Below are positions 26,251-36,142 of a stretch of 64,000 nucleotides of DNA, piece by piece (the stretch's first letter is position 1; the number at the start of each line of letters is the position of its first letter). Source of the stretch: Desulfoluna sp. Its GTDB lineage: Bacteria > Desulfobacterota > Desulfobacteria > Desulfobacterales > Desulfolunaceae. The notes under the pieces are model-generated. The model was not told the origin of the DNA. It searched no databases and saw nothing but the letters and a program-made list of their open reading frames with translations. A program made the position numbers and the translations under genes. Location of the stretch: positions 22,205-86,204 of the forward strand of contig NZ_JAQYWB010000020.1 of assembly GCF_030145185.1 (NCBI RefSeq), in the 5' to 3' direction.

Positions 26251-26293
26251 AAAAGGGCGGCCCATGATCAGGAGATGATGGGTGGCCCTTTTT
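26251..26293. terminator. Bidirectional terminator between the usp and sirtuin genes
   Basis: AAAAGGGCGGCCCATGATC and GATGATGGGTGGCCCTTTTT form a long stem with small internal mismatches and a short AGGA loop. A-run and T-run flanks serve both convergent genes. Confidence 0.85.
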
Positions 26294-26314
26294 GCGTTTC
26301 AGGCCGCTGTTTGC

Positions 26315-27064
26315 CTACGGTCCGGCGGGGATGGCAATCGCCTCGGTGAGGCGTGTGAGGATGGGGCCCGCGTTGCCCTGAAGGAAGAGATCGCTGGTGG
26401 CGGTCAGGGGCGTGGGGGTGGGATTGATTTCAATGATTCGGGCGTTGTTCTGCTTGGCAAGGATCGGCATCATAGCCGCGGGTTGGACCGTGGCCGAGGT
26501 GCCTACCACAAGCATCACCTCACACTGGCTGACAAATTCCTGGGCCCGGGTGAGGGCTGAAAGGGGGATGGACTCTCCAAAAAAGACGCAGTCGGGGCGG
26601 TAGACGCCCCCGCAATGGCATCGAGGCGGCAGGGTGGTCAGGGTGATGTCGGCACTGGATGTCCGGTGTCCGCAGCCAAGACAGGTGAGTTTTGCAAAGG
26701 TTCCGTGAAATTCAATGACATCCCGGCTTCCTGCTTTCTGGTGGAGGGAGTCGACGTTTTGGGTGATGACGGTGGCAAGCAGACGCCGCTTTTCCAGTTC
26801 CGCCAGGGCGAGGTGGCCTTTGTTGGGACGGGCCGTGTCCAGAATCGTCTTCATGCTGCCGATGAGAACCTCCCACACGCGGGCCGGATTTTTCATGAAG
26901 GCATCGATGTGGGCGAACTCCATGGGGTCGATTTTATCCCAGAGGCTTCCCGGTCCCCTGAAGGGAGGGATTCCGCTTTCAACGGAGATACCGGCACCGG
27001 TCAGGGCCACGGTCAGGCGACTGCGCGAAAGGATCTCAATGGCTTTTTGAATACGTGTTTCCAT
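26315..27064 (-). CDS. NAD-dependent protein deacylase, Sir2 family
   Basis: A 249-residue sirtuin. The NAD-binding motif is TGAGISVESGIPPFRG, the catalytic core ITQNVDSLHQKAG with the general-base His in EFHGT, and the zinc site two cysteine pairs (CLGCGH and CHCGG). The C-terminal part VVGTSATVQPA and EINPTPTPLT is typical. It removes acyl groups from lysines while consuming NAD+. ATG 27064 is preferred over 27085 because CAGGAG lies just upstream. It is downstream of an MBL-fold hydrolase gene with a 17-bp gap, so the two are probably co-transcribed. Confidence 0.92.
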   Translation of the reverse strand: METRIQKAIEILSRSRLTVALTGAGISVESGIPPFRGPGSLWDKIDPMEFAHIDAFMKNPARVWEVLIGSMKTILDTARPNKGHLALAELEKRRLLATVITQNVDSLHQKAGSRDVIEFHGTFAKLTCLGCGHRTSSADITLTTLPPRCHCGGVYRPDCVFFGESIPLSALTRAQEFVSQCEVMLVVGTSATVQPAAMMPILAKQNNARIIEINPTPTPLTATSDLFLQGNAGPILTRLTEAIAIPAGP

Positions 27065-27081
27065 TTTAGTCTCCTGAAAAA

Positions 27082-27921
27082 TCAAACGGCAATCAACGTA
27101 TTGGATCCCACGGCAAAACAGTCCAGGGAGGAGCCGCTCTGGAGAATCTCCTCCCGGCAGGCGTTGACGATGTCGTCGATGGCGTCGTCTTTGTGTTCGG
27201 CGTTGTGGTGGATAAGCCCGAGGCGTTTGACCTCCGCCTGAAGGGCCAGGCGCAGGGTGTCGGGCCAGGCGGAGTGGCCCCAGCCTGTTCGCGTGGCGTA
27301 TTCCTCCGGGGTGTATTCGGCGTCATGCAGCAGCAGATCGCTGCCCCGGATGAACTGAAGGTAGTCCTCAAAGGAGGCGCCCCCTTCATGCTGCGTTCCT
27401 AACTCGTTGTCTGTGAGGAAGACGAATTGCCGATTGTTTTCCCGAATGCGATAGCCGAGTCCCCCGTTGGGGTGACTGATGGGGATGGTGTCAAAGGTGA
27501 GGCTGCCGATGGTGAAGTGGTCCATGGGAAAGTCGGCAAAGATCAGGCGTTTTTTGATGTCCCGGTAGGGGACGGGGAAGCTGGGCGGTGAAAAGAGGGT
27601 GTCAAGCGCCTCTTCAATATAGTGTCCCCCAAAGGGGAGGCGCGGGATGGTGACGCGGCAGTCCTTGTTGAACAGGGGAGAAAAAGCGGTGAGACCCATC
27701 ACATGATCCCAGTGGACATGGGTAAAGAGAAGGTGGCAGGCGTGGCACCCCTCCTTGACCATCAGCGTGCCGAGATTACGAATCCCCGTTCCGGCATCAA
27801 TGATGACCAGGTCGTTGGTGTCGCTTCTCACCTCTATACAGGTGGTATCACCGCCGTAGGTCAGGTAGCCCGGCCCGGAGACAGGGATCGAGCCGCGGGA
27901 GCCCCAGCACTTGATGTACAT
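27082..27921 (-). CDS. MBL-fold metallo-hydrolase
   Basis: A 279-residue metallo-beta-lactamase-fold protein. The metal motif is THVHWDHVMG, with further ligands in ISHPNGGLGYR, FLTDNE and LIHHNAEHKDD. The N-terminus MYIKCWGSRGSIPVSG is typical of the PhnP/cAMP-phosphodiesterase-like MBL group that includes many sensor-output phosphodiesterases. ATG 27921 matches that N-terminus and has GAGGGA upstream; the open frame extends to 28023 without similarity. The substrate is unknown. It is probably in one operon with the sirtuin. Confidence 0.85.
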   Translation of the reverse strand: MYIKCWGSRGSIPVSGPGYLTYGGDTTCIEVRSDTNDLVIIDAGTGIRNLGTLMVKEGCHACHLLFTHVHWDHVMGLTAFSPLFNKDCRVTIPRLPFGGHYIEEALDTLFSPPSFPVPYRDIKKRLIFADFPMDHFTIGSLTFDTIPISHPNGGLGYRIRENNRQFVFLTDNELGTQHEGGASFEDYLQFIRGSDLLLHDAEYTPEEYATRTGWGHSAWPDTLRLALQAEVKRLGLIHHNAEHKDDAIDDIVNACREEILQSGSSLDCFAVGSNTLIAV

Positions 27922-28499
27922 GTCCGTCCCTCTGGTTCGTGGGCATGGATGCGTTTCCCATGCCGGGTTGCAGAAAAAAGGTCCTCTTGGGGTGGCGCCT
28001 TTTGACATTGGTTTAAACAGCATAGCGCAGAGAACCGGGTCCGTACAAGCGGCTTGTGATAAATTCGGCGCTTTTGCAAGGGACCCATGCGATTAAGAAA
28101 TCGCTTCGGTGTATGGGCCGGCAGCACGTAAAGCCCTGGGCTGAGGAGGCGGTGTGGGCGGCTTCGGAATGTCTGGATAGGCGGGCCTGTATGAAGGGTC
28201 TCATCTTGACATACCCTGTCACATCCATTACTATCTCACTTCTTTCGGTACAATGTTTACAATCGCGTATGTATGTGTCTGTGGTGAAAGAGCCGAAAAT
28301 AAAGCCCGGAAACTCTTTACGGAGAGTGAGCGTCTTTTTTTGTCCTTGTTCAAGGCTGGGGCAACAGGGGGCGGCTGGTTGGTTTGATTCCTGAGACTCC
28401 TGATGGGGGAGGTTGGAATCGGGCCGTGGGGGGACCCGGACCCAAGGGATTTCGGCATCAACCCGGACCGATGATCTTATAATTATAAGGAGATTTTTC
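27922..28499. other. Divergent intergenic region upstream of the acyl-CoA dehydrogenase gene
   Basis: 578 bp without a supported gene. It contains the candidate promoter at 28206-28234 reading right, which would give a leader of about 255 nt before the dehydrogenase start. Short open frames here have no ribosome site or similarity. A TATAATTATAAGGAG stretch directly before the start codon holds the ribosome site. Confidence 0.5.
28206..28234 (+). promoter_or_regulatory. Candidate promoter of the acyl-CoA dehydrogenase gene
   Basis: TTGACA (28206-28211), 17-bp spacer, TACTAT (28229-28234). The -35 is perfect and the -10 matches 4 of 6 positions. Confidence 0.5.
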
Positions 28500-30305
28500 A
28501 TGGCTCAACCCATTTCTGACCGACGGGATGTTGATTTTGTCCTCCATGAACAGATGGAGGTGACGCGGCTGACCGACAACGAGACCTTCGCCGAGTTCAA
28601 TAAGAAGACCATCGACATGATTGTTTCCGAGGCCCGCTCCTTGGCCATTAAGGAAATTTTGCCCACTCAGGAGCCCGGGGACGCTGGGTGTACCTTCGAT
28701 GGTGGCAGCGTGACCCTGCCCGAGTGTTACTACCGACCCTGGGCACTTTTTATCGAGGGCGAGTGGCTTGCCATGGCCGATACACCGGAATGGGGCGGCC
28801 AGGGGATGCCGAAGACCGTTGCTCTGGCAGCCAACGAATATTTTCTGGGTGCCAACGTGGCTTTTATGCTCTACCACGGCCTGACCCACGGGGCGGCCAA
28901 GATGGTGGAGGAGATCGGCAACGAGGCGCAGAAAAAGACCTACCTTAAAAAACTCTATACCGGCGAATGGGCTGGGACCATGCTTCTTACCGAAGCGTGT
29001 GCCGGCTCTGATGTGGGAGCTCTTGAGACCACGGCCAAAAAAAATCCCGACGGAACGTATTCCCTGTCCGGCAGTAAGATTTTCATCTCCGGCGGGGAGC
29101 ACAACATGACCCCGAACATCATTCATCCGGTGCTGGCCCGTATCGAAGGGGCTCCTGCCGGAACACGGGGCATCAGCCTCTTTCTCGTGCCCAAGTACCG
29201 TGTGAATGAAGACGGCTCCCTGGGCGAGTTTAACGATGTGGTCTGTACCGGGATCGAGCACAAGATGGGTATCAACGGCAGCGCCACCTGCTCGCTGACC
29301 CTGGGGAGCAGCGGCCAATGCATCGGTGAACTTCTGGGAGAAGAGAACAAGGGCATGCGCAATATGTTCATCATGATGAATGACGCCCGTCAGCTGGTCG
29401 GCTTCCAGGGGTTTGGCGTGGCCACGGCCAGTTACATGCACGCCCTGGCCTATGCCCGCGATCGTGTTCAAGGGGCCAATCTGGTGAATCCCAAAGAAGG
29501 CAGTGTGCCGATTATTCAGCATCCGGATGTGCGTCGTCAGCTCCTGGAGATGAAGGCCAACGTGGATGCCATGCGAAGCCTTATCTATTTTTCCGGTATC
29601 TGCCACGACCAGGTGAAACTGGCCGAGGACGAAGAGACCCGCATGGAGTATGCTCAACTTCTTGAGGTGCTGACTCCGGTGATCAAGGGCTACGTCACGG
29701 ATAAGGCCAACGAGGTGTGCGGCCATGGTGTCCAGATTTATGGTGGTTATGGCTACTGCAGGGATTTTCCTGTGGAGCAGCTTCTGCGGGACAGCCGGAT
29801 CTTTCAAATCTACGAGGGCACCAATGGCATTCAGGCCATGGACCTTCTGGGACGCAAGGTAGGCATGAACAAAGGCAAGCCGTTTATGGCCTTTCTCGCG
29901 CGGATCAAAAAGACCATCGACGAGGCCAAAAAGGTAGAGAGTCTGGCGCCTCTGGCAGGAAAGCTCGAGTCGGTTTATACTCGGTATAACGAGGTGGTGG
30001 TGTCCCTTGCCACTGCCGCCATGGGAGCCAAGGTGCAGAGCGCCTTTGCCCAGTCCCATCCTCTGCTGACCGCCACCGGTGACCTGACCTTTGCCTGGCT
30101 GCTTCTCTGGCGCGCACTCACCGCGGAAAAAGCCCTGGCCGGAAAGCCCAAGAAGAAGGACCTTTCCTTTTATGACGGCCAGGTGAAGACCTGCGCCTTT
30201 TATATCAACAACACCCTTGCTGTGACCCTGGGGCGTCTTGCCGCCATCGAATCCATGGATGATGCGGTGATCGGTATGTCTGAAGAGAGCTTCGGCAGCA
30301 AGTAG
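28500..30305 (+). CDS. Acyl-CoA dehydrogenase (large form, DmdC-like)
   Basis: A 601-residue FAD-dependent acyl-CoA dehydrogenase of the long subfamily that includes 3-methylmercaptopropionyl-CoA dehydrogenases. N-terminal helical part, then the FAD/substrate motif MLLTEACAGSDVGAL and the beta-domain GSKIFISGGEHNM. The C-terminal half carries CGHGVQIYGGYGYCRDFPVEQLLRD and the catalytic-glutamate region FQIYEGTNGIQAMDLLGRK. It ends in the extra C-terminal domain typical of these long forms. ATG 28500 has AAGGAG 8 bp upstream. It oxidises acyl-CoA to enoyl-CoA with electron-transfer flavoprotein as the usual acceptor. Chain-length specificity cannot be read from sequence. Confidence 0.9.
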   Translation: MAQPISDRRDVDFVLHEQMEVTRLTDNETFAEFNKKTIDMIVSEARSLAIKEILPTQEPGDAGCTFDGGSVTLPECYYRPWALFIEGEWLAMADTPEWGGQGMPKTVALAANEYFLGANVAFMLYHGLTHGAAKMVEEIGNEAQKKTYLKKLYTGEWAGTMLLTEACAGSDVGALETTAKKNPDGTYSLSGSKIFISGGEHNMTPNIIHPVLARIEGAPAGTRGISLFLVPKYRVNEDGSLGEFNDVVCTGIEHKMGINGSATCSLTLGSSGQCIGELLGEENKGMRNMFIMMNDARQLVGFQGFGVATASYMHALAYARDRVQGANLVNPKEGSVPIIQHPDVRRQLLEMKANVDAMRSLIYFSGICHDQVKLAEDEETRMEYAQLLEVLTPVIKGYVTDKANEVCGHGVQIYGGYGYCRDFPVEQLLRDSRIFQIYEGTNGIQAMDLLGRKVGMNKGKPFMAFLARIKKTIDEAKKVESLAPLAGKLESVYTRYNEVVVSLATAAMGAKVQSAFAQSHPLLTATGDLTFAWLLLWRALTAEKALAGKPKKKDLSFYDGQVKTCAFYINNTLAVTLGRLAAIESMDDAVIGMSEESFGSK

Positions 30306-30340
30306 CACGCCCCTTTTAATGATTCGGTACAGGTAGGACA

Positions 30341-30370
30341 ACGGCTCTCCGAACGGAGGGCCGTTTTTTA
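30341..30370 (+). terminator. Rho-independent terminator of the acyl-CoA dehydrogenase gene
   Basis: ACGGCTCTCCG and CGGAGGGCCGT pair around a short AA-centred loop and end in TTTTTT, 36 bp after the stop. The remaining spacer to 30705 (about 335 bp) shows no gene that I can support. Confidence 0.88.
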
Positions 30371-30705
30371 TGGCGCTGGCGGTTCCAGCAAGGAGCCGGC
30401 TGCAAAAGAATACGCCGTAATATCAGGCTCTATGACGAATCGTATTTGCAAAATAATTGAGGGTAGGGTAAGAAAGAAGGCTCCGGATTTGTGGTGGCTT
30501 TGTCAAAAACGTCGCACACGCGGGGTCCCGTTCATGACGGCAGCTCGTGGGGTGTTTGCGATAGAACTTTTTTCAAAGGCATTATTCATGGGCGCAGTGG
30601 GCGAACGTTTGGGCCTGTCTCTGACGGTTCCCTGGATAAAAAACTGTGTCAACAACAGAAACACAAGGATTGAGCCGGGATCCCGCAAGGGGCTCGGGAT
30701 GGTAT

Positions 30706-31920
30706 ATGACGCAAAAAGTAGTGTTGATTTGTCTTGCCGTTATTTTGGGAAGCTGCAGTTGGGTCAGCGCTGCTGATTCTCTTGAGGAGAAAAATCTCTC
30801 CGCCGCATTTGATCACTTCGAAGTGATGGTTCGCGACCACTCCGGGACCCCGGATGCCGAGCACCTGGACACTTTGTTAGCTTTTCTCGATAAAAATACT
30901 GAGCCGGGAATCCTCTGGGAAGAGAGCCGGAAGGAAAAAGGGACCGGCGTCGGTGTCGGCTTTTCCGTGCCTTCGTCGCTTCCCCGGTTTATCCAGTATA
31001 TGTACGACCCGGATATTCCTGTGAGTGCCGTGGTGCCGGGTGTCGTTCGCCTGGTTCGTGAGGCAAAGGGGGCAACCAAGGGCCGTTGCGCTCGTTTTCG
31101 TGAAGAGGACGGCGGCGCTCAGGAGCCTATTGTGGTGCGGAGCCGGTACGTCATGGAGATTACCCCGGACAGCAACTCCGGTGCGTATTATGGGTATGAC
31201 CAGGATGAGTTGACCCTGCTCTCTTCCTGGCATGGGCGGCGGTTTCTTTTGACCGCCTCACGTCAGACGGCCCCGTCTGATGTGGGCAAAAAGGGGTACC
31301 CCATGACCACACGGGATGGGGGGACACTCTACTGCTATTCCGGGAAAAAAGGGCTGACCAAGGCGGGCCTTGGATGGGTAGACTCCTATATTTATACCTC
31401 TCTTGCCATCACGATCTATCTCGAGACTGCCCCGGGGTCCGATGCCCTGGCGGCGGTCTCTTACAAATGGATCAACGCCGGATGGATGGGTAAGAATATG
31501 GTTCGAGCCCATCATATTTCCCATGGTATTCAGCGATTTGCCGAGCACCTGGGGCGCTTTTTAAGCTCGCCTAACATTCCCGATCCCCATGGGTTGGCGG
31601 CCCTTGCACGTCGACTCAAGTCCGGCAAGGTCCAGGCTTTAAGGGGGGTCCTCGAAGCTCAGCTTCACGCCCTTTTGAAACCCGGTCAGAAACGCGCCTC
31701 CATGATGAATCGGAGGTATGTTGAGGCGCTGGATCGCGAGGAGCTGGTGGCGGGGATTCTCTCCACCCACGTGGAGTCACTGATGTCCGGCGGGGACCCT
31801 GGGTTTCTCACCGGCCTTCTGGGGGGGGACGAGCGCCTGGAAGACAACGCGTTGCTGACCGGGCGAAGCGCTTCGGAGGACTCACCGGTCCCGGCAGGCG
31901 ATCGTCCTGCCTTGAACTGA
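30706..31920 (+). CDS. Secreted protein of unknown function
   Basis: I do not recognise this 404-residue protein. It has a clear signal peptide (MTQKVVLICLAVILGSCSWVSA, cleavage after SA likely), so it is exported. The mature part is hydrophilic, with tryptophan/tyrosine-rich stretches (SGAYYGYDQDEL, LGWVDSYIYTSLAITIYLE) and no metal or catalytic motif that I can identify. A run of basic helical sequence lies near 310-360 and an acidic, low-complexity tail (ASEDSPVPAGD) ends it. ATG 30706 is selected for the signal peptide; the ribosome site is weak. It precedes a PP-loop enzyme gene by 22 bp and may be co-transcribed with it. Confidence 0.7.
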   Translation: MTQKVVLICLAVILGSCSWVSAADSLEEKNLSAAFDHFEVMVRDHSGTPDAEHLDTLLAFLDKNTEPGILWEESRKEKGTGVGVGFSVPSSLPRFIQYMYDPDIPVSAVVPGVVRLVREAKGATKGRCARFREEDGGAQEPIVVRSRYVMEITPDSNSGAYYGYDQDELTLLSSWHGRRFLLTASRQTAPSDVGKKGYPMTTRDGGTLYCYSGKKGLTKAGLGWVDSYIYTSLAITIYLETAPGSDALAAVSYKWINAGWMGKNMVRAHHISHGIQRFAEHLGRFLSSPNIPDPHGLAALARRLKSGKVQALRGVLEAQLHALLKPGQKRASMMNRRYVEALDREELVAGILSTHVESLMSGGDPGFLTGLLGGDERLEDNALLTGRSASEDSPVPAGDRPALN

Positions 31921-31942
31921 TCATTTATTAAGGATGCATTCC

Positions 31943-32938
31943 ATGACAGATAAGAAGAAGAATGTACGGGCCATCGGGCTCTGCTCCGGAGGCCTGGACA
32001 GCATCCTGGCCGGGTTGGTGCTGAAAGAACAGGGGATCGACGTGACGTGGATCTGTTTTGAGACCCCTTTTTTTCCTGCAGACAAGGCACGTAAGGCCTC
32101 AGAGATGACAGGGATTCCCCTGATTGTCCGTGAGATTACCGATACCTATTTAGAGATGCTGACGGATCCGCCTTGCGGCTACGGCAAGCACATGAACCCG
32201 TGCAGGGACTGCCATGCGTTGATGTTTCGGCTGGCGGGTCAGGTGATGATCGAAGAGGGTTTTCACTTTCTCTTCAGCGGGGAAGTGGCCGGTCAGCGAC
32301 CCCTTTCTCAGAACAAGCAGGCCATGCGATACGTTGAAAAACGGTCCGGCTTTGACGGGAAGGTGCTCAGGCCTCTTTCGGCCAGGGTCCTTCCAGAAAC
32401 GGAGATGGAAACCGAGGGGCTGGTAGATCGAGAACGCCTTCTGGCGATACAAGGGCGCTCCCGAAAAGAGCAGATGGCCCTGGCCGAGGCGTACGGCATC
32501 ACAGAGTACCCGTCACCGGCCGGTGGGTGTCTGCTGACGGATCAAAAGTATTCCGATCGACTTCGGGACCTTTTCGGCAACGGCAAGGCCTATGCCTCCA
32601 GCGACCTGCATCTGCTGAAGCAAGGGCGCCACCTTCGGCTTGCTACCGGAGAAAAGGTGATCATCGGCCGTACCCAGGGAGACAATCGGTGGATCATTAA
32701 ATACCATGATCCGGCGCGTCATCTTCTCATCGATTTAAAGGCCAAAGGCAGCCCAACGGTCCTGGTGGATGTGGACGCCACGGAAGAGACGGTTCAGCTC
32801 GGAGCCTCTCTGTGCGCCGGGTATGCCAAGGTGCCGGTGGGAGAGGTCGTTGAGGCCGTGGTCAAAGGGGAGACCGGGCAGCGGGTGATCGCGGTGGCCT
32901 CCGTGGATCCGGCCGCCTACAGGGAGTGTATTATCTAA
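31943..32938 (+). CDS. PP-loop ATPase, tRNA-thiolation-like, with NFACT-R/DUF814-type C-terminal domain
   Basis: A 331-residue two-domain protein. The N-terminal PP-loop (GLCSGGLDSILAG) is that of ThiI/MnmA-type adenylating enzymes; cysteines in NPCRDCHALMF and PAGGCLLTD match positions used for sulfur transfer in this group. The C-terminal part (IIGRTQGDNRWIIKYHDPARHLLIDL) resembles the NFACT-R/DUF814 RNA-binding domain. A role in tRNA 4-thiouridine or 2-thiouridine formation is likely but the exact base is uncertain. ATG 31943 has AAGGA 8 bp upstream. Confidence 0.78.
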   Translation: MTDKKKNVRAIGLCSGGLDSILAGLVLKEQGIDVTWICFETPFFPADKARKASEMTGIPLIVREITDTYLEMLTDPPCGYGKHMNPCRDCHALMFRLAGQVMIEEGFHFLFSGEVAGQRPLSQNKQAMRYVEKRSGFDGKVLRPLSARVLPETEMETEGLVDRERLLAIQGRSRKEQMALAEAYGITEYPSPAGGCLLTDQKYSDRLRDLFGNGKAYASSDLHLLKQGRHLRLATGEKVIIGRTQGDNRWIIKYHDPARHLLIDLKAKGSPTVLVDVDATEETVQLGASLCAGYAKVPVGEVVEAVVKGETGQRVIAVASVDPAAYRECII

Positions 32939-33000
32939 CGATTTTTTTTTATGAATTGAGGGCGCGGCTGCTGCCGAAAGCCCCTTTTCCTGCGTGCATG

Positions 33001-33034
33001 ACAGCCCGACCGGAATGCGTTCCGATCGGGCTGT
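33001..33034. terminator. Bidirectional terminator-like hairpin between the convergent PP-loop and rlmN genes
   Basis: ACAGCCCGACCGGAA and TTCCGATCGGGCTGT form a 15-bp stem with one mismatch and a TGCG-type loop. The T-run is short on both sides. Confidence 0.65.
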
Positions 33035-33071
33035 CTGGTTGAGGTCGGGAGGTGGGGACGGTCGGGTTCAT

Positions 33072-34142
33072 TTAATCTTCGGTACGTTCTTTGATCTGGT
33101 TGGCGCGAAGTTGACCGCAGGCAGCAGAAATATCCTGCCCCATGCTTTTTCGGACGATGGCGGTGTATCCGGCATTGTGGAGCAGTTGAAGAAAGTGATC
33201 CACAACGTCGTCAGTGGGCCGTTTGAAGGGGCTGCCCTCATGCTCGTTGAAGGGGATCAGGTTGATCTTGACCTGCAGGGGGAGGAGCAGCTTGATGAGT
33301 CGGGCGGCATCGGCATCGGTGTCGTTGATCTCGCTCATCAGAATGTATTCAATGGTGATTTTTTCCCGCTGGCTCAAGGGATAGGTTCTCAACGCTTCGA
33401 TCAGGGTTTCGATGGGATAGGTGTCGTTGATCGGCATCAGGAAGCTGCGGGTTTTGTTGTCCGTGGCATTGAGGGAGACGGCCAGGTTTACCGGGCTTTT
33501 TTCTCCCAGCTCGGGCAGGCGCCCCACGATGCCGCAGGTGGAGAGGGTGACCCGGCGCGATGAAAAGCGCAGGCCATAGTCTCCATCCGTGATGATGGAC
33601 AAGGCGGTCAGTACCCGGGGCAGGTTGGCCAGGGGTTCGCCCATGCCCATGAAGACAATATTCTGGAAGGTTTTTTCTGTGTCGGCGGCCCCTTCCGCTC
33701 TGGGCAGGTCGTGGAGGACGTCACGTACCTGGTCGACGATCTCTCCTGCCGTGAGGTTTCTTTTGAACCCTCCCTGGGCCGTGAGGCAGAACTTGCATCC
33801 CTGGGCGCATCCCACCTGGCTTGAGATACACAAGGTTTTCCGGGCTTTCCCGGGGATCAGGACGGTCTCGGTGAACTCCCCGTCGGAGAGTCGGAACAGA
33901 TACTTGCGTGTTCCGTCTGAGGATATTTCTACGTTTGCTTTTTCGAGGCGGTTTATGGTAAGGTATTTGACAAGCAATGCCCTTAATTCTTTGCCAAGAT
34001 CCGTCATCTCCTCAAAGGAGTCGGCCTGACGAATATAGACCCATTTAAAAATCTGACCCGCTCTATAAGGGGCGATTTTATGCTCTTTGAGCCAGGCTTC
34101 GAGCTCTTGTCGGGAAAAATCTTTAATATCTCTTTTTTTCAT
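33072..34142 (-). CDS. rlmN: Dual-specificity RNA methyltransferase RlmN (23S rRNA A2503 / tRNA A37)
   Basis: A radical-SAM methyltransferase of 356 residues. The N-terminal RlmN domain reads FSRQELEAWLKEHKIAPYRAGQIFKWVY. The radical-SAM cluster motif is CAQGCKFC, preceded by LCISSQVG. GMGEPLAN and VNLAVSLNA follow. The methyl-carrying cysteine is in KSMGQDISAACGQL near the C-terminus. It methylates C2 of A2503 in 23S rRNA. ATG 34142 fits family length; the frame open to 34226 is not conserved. It diverges from ffh across about 120 bp that must hold both promoters. Confidence 0.95.
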   Translation of the reverse strand: MKKRDIKDFSRQELEAWLKEHKIAPYRAGQIFKWVYIRQADSFEEMTDLGKELRALLVKYLTINRLEKANVEISSDGTRKYLFRLSDGEFTETVLIPGKARKTLCISSQVGCAQGCKFCLTAQGGFKRNLTAGEIVDQVRDVLHDLPRAEGAADTEKTFQNIVFMGMGEPLANLPRVLTALSIITDGDYGLRFSSRRVTLSTCGIVGRLPELGEKSPVNLAVSLNATDNKTRSFLMPINDTYPIETLIEALRTYPLSQREKITIEYILMSEINDTDADAARLIKLLLPLQVKINLIPFNEHEGSPFKRPTDDVVDHFLQLLHNAGYTAIVRKSMGQDISAACGQLRANQIKERTED

Positions 34143-34262
34143 ATATTTTCCATGCAAAACGTGTATAATAAGGAGTTTCTTTTTCCTGGTATACCTTTGT
34201 CTGGCAAAAATTTCAATGATTTTCATGCGCGGCAGTCGCCACTGATAATGATTTAAGGTTGT

Positions 34263-35591
34263 ATGTTCGATAATTTAACCGAAAAGCTGACCTCGGTCCT
34301 TAAAGATCTGAGGGGACACGGGAAACTCACGGAGAAGAACATCGACAGCGCCCTTAAAGAGGTGCGTATGGCGCTTCTTGAGGCGGATGTTCATTATAAG
34401 GTGGCCAAGACCTTTGTCGGTGACATCAAGACACTCGCCATGGGCCAGGAGGTGATGGAAAGTCTCACCCCGGGCCAGCAGGTGGTGAAGATTGTCAATG
34501 ATGCCTTGACCGATCTCATGGGTGAAAGCCACGAAGATCTATCCCTTGCCGGTGAGCATCCGGTTTCTGTGATGTTGACAGGGCTTCAGGGTTCCGGTAA
34601 GACAACCACGGCCGGTAAATTGGCACTATATCTTCGTAAAAAGGGCCGGAAACCATTTCTGGTACCTGCGGATGTATATCGGCCCGCGGCCATCGATCAA
34701 CTGAAAAAATTGGCGTCCCAACTGGATGTGCCCGTCTTCGACTCTGAAGCGGGGATGGACCCGGTTGATATTTGCCGATCGGCTCGGGCAGCGGCACAGC
34801 AGCAAGGGTGTGATACCCTGATTCTGGATACCGCGGGCCGGCTTCATGTGGATGAAGCCCTGATGGCTGAGCTGGTTCGGATCAAATCGGAGTTGATGCC
34901 TTCGGACATTCTGCTGGTGGCTGATGCCATGACCGGTCAGGATGCCGTGAATATTGCGCAGTCTTTTGACGCAGCATTGGATCTCGGCGGCGTGGTCCTC
35001 ACGAAGATGGACGGCGACGCAAGAGGGGGGGCAGCCCTCTCAATCAAGGCGGTGACCGGTAAGCCGATTAAGTTTATCGGGACCGGAGAAAAATCGAGTG
35101 CTCTGGAACCATTCCATCCCGATCGGATGGCTTCCCGTATTTTGGGGATGGGGGATACCCTGACCCTGATCGAGAAGGCCGCGGAGATGGTGGATGAGAA
35201 AAAGGCCCAGGACCTTGAGAAGAAGCTACGTAAAAATCAATTCACTCTGGAAGATTTCAGGGATCAGCTGGTGTCCATCCGTAAGATGGGTTCACTGGGT
35301 GATATGCTGAAAATGCTGCCCGGAGTTTCGGGGAATAAACAGCTGGGTAACCTGGACGTGGATGATCGGGAGCTCGTCCGTATTGAAGCCATTATTAATT
35401 CCATGACGGCGGAGGAGCGGCGCAAACATGCCATTATTAATGGCAGCCGCAGAAAACGCATTGCCATGGGCAGTGGCACCTCGGTGCAGGACGTGAACAA
35501 GCTCTTGAAAAGTTATACTCAGATGATGAAGATGATGAAAAAATTCAATAAAGGGGGTATGCGCTCATTGAAAGGCATGCTTCCGTTTTAG
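34263..35591 (+). CDS. ffh: Signal recognition particle protein Ffh (SRP54)
   Basis: This 442-residue GTPase is the protein part of the signal recognition particle, which targets membrane proteins co-translationally. The N domain (1-85) is followed by the GTPase G domain with [35 protein letters not shown] and [10 protein letters not shown]. The methionine-rich M domain (about 300-442) has [13 protein letters not shown], the SRP-RNA-binding [11 protein letters not shown] segment and a Met/Lys-rich tail. It is the first gene of the long translation cluster; rpsP follows after 20 bp. The SRP RNA gene was not found in the window. Confidence 0.97.
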   Translation: MFDNLTEKLTSVLKDLRGHGKLTEKNIDSALKEVRMALLEADVHYKVAKTFVGDIKTLAMGQEVMESLTPGQQVVKIVNDALTDLMGESHEDLSLAGEHPVSVMLTGLQGSGKTTTAGKLALYLRKKGRKPFLVPADVYRPAAIDQLKKLASQLDVPVFDSEAGMDPVDICRSARAAAQQQGCDTLILDTAGRLHVDEALMAELVRIKSELMPSDILLVADAMTGQDAVNIAQSFDAALDLGGVVLTKMDGDARGGAALSIKAVTGKPIKFIGTGEKSSALEPFHPDRMASRILGMGDTLTLIEKAAEMVDEKKAQDLEKKLRKNQFTLEDFRDQLVSIRKMGSLGDMLKMLPGVSGNKQLGNLDVDDRELVRIEAIINSMTAEERRKHAIINGSRRKRIAMGSGTSVQDVNKLLKSYTQMMKMMKKFNKGGMRSLKGMLPF

Positions 35592-35611
35592 GTGAGGAGA
35601 TAAAAAAAGCG

Positions 35612-35866
35612 ATGGCAGTAAAGATCCGATTGGCGAGGGGTGGGGCGAAAAAGAAGCCTTTTTACCGTATTGTGGTGGCCGACTCTGAAGCACGACGTGA
35701 TGGCCGATTTCTTGAAATCGTCGGGACTTATGATCCGCTTAAGGACCCTGCAAAAGTAACCGTTAAGGGAGAACGCGTGGACTACTGGCTTGGCGAAGGT
35801 GCCATTCCGACCGACACGGTTCGTGATATCCTGAAAAAGGAAGGCGTACCGGCTTCTGCAAGCTGA
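35612..35866 (+). CDS. rpsP: 30S ribosomal protein S16
   Basis: The 84-residue S16 shows [24 protein letters not shown], the family N-terminus, followed by [12 protein letters not shown]. It binds 16S rRNA during early 30S assembly. A strong GGTGAGGAG lies upstream. The order ffh-rpsP-khpA-rimM-trmD-rplS is the classical bacterial arrangement. Confidence 0.98.
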   Translation: MAVKIRLARGGAKKKPFYRIVVADSEARRDGRFLEIVGTYDPLKDPAKVTVKGERVDYWLGEGAIPTDTVRDILKKEGVPASAS

Positions 35867-35911
35867 TTCACGCACTAACCGAATTCTCATATGCCCGGAA
35901 GGAGATGCGAG

Positions 35912-36142
35912 ATGAAAGAGCTGATCAACTATATTGCCCAGGCCTTGGTGGACAACCCGGAAGAAGTGGTGGTTTCTGAAGTGGAAGGCAATCAGACGTC
36001 TGTTCTCGAGCTGAAGGTGGCCAAAGAGGATTTGGGAAAAGTGATAGGTAAACAGGGACGTACTGCACGTGCAATGAGGACAATTCTCAGTGCAGCATCT
36101 GCTAAGGTGAAGAAGAGGACTGTTCTGGAAATTGTCGAGTAA
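35912..36142 (+). CDS. khpA: KH-domain RNA-binding protein KhpA (YlqC family)
   Basis: A 76-residue protein made of one KH domain: [26 protein letters not shown] contains the GxxG loop (GKQG). KhpA proteins bind RNA and often pair with KhpB. ATG 35912 has AAGGAG 7 bp upstream and is preferred over an in-frame ATG at 35891. The end overlaps the TTG start of rimM by 11 bp. Confidence 0.94.
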   Translation: MKELINYIAQALVDNPEEVVVSEVEGNQTSVLELKVAKEDLGKVIGKQGRTARAMRTILSAASAKVKKRTVLEIVE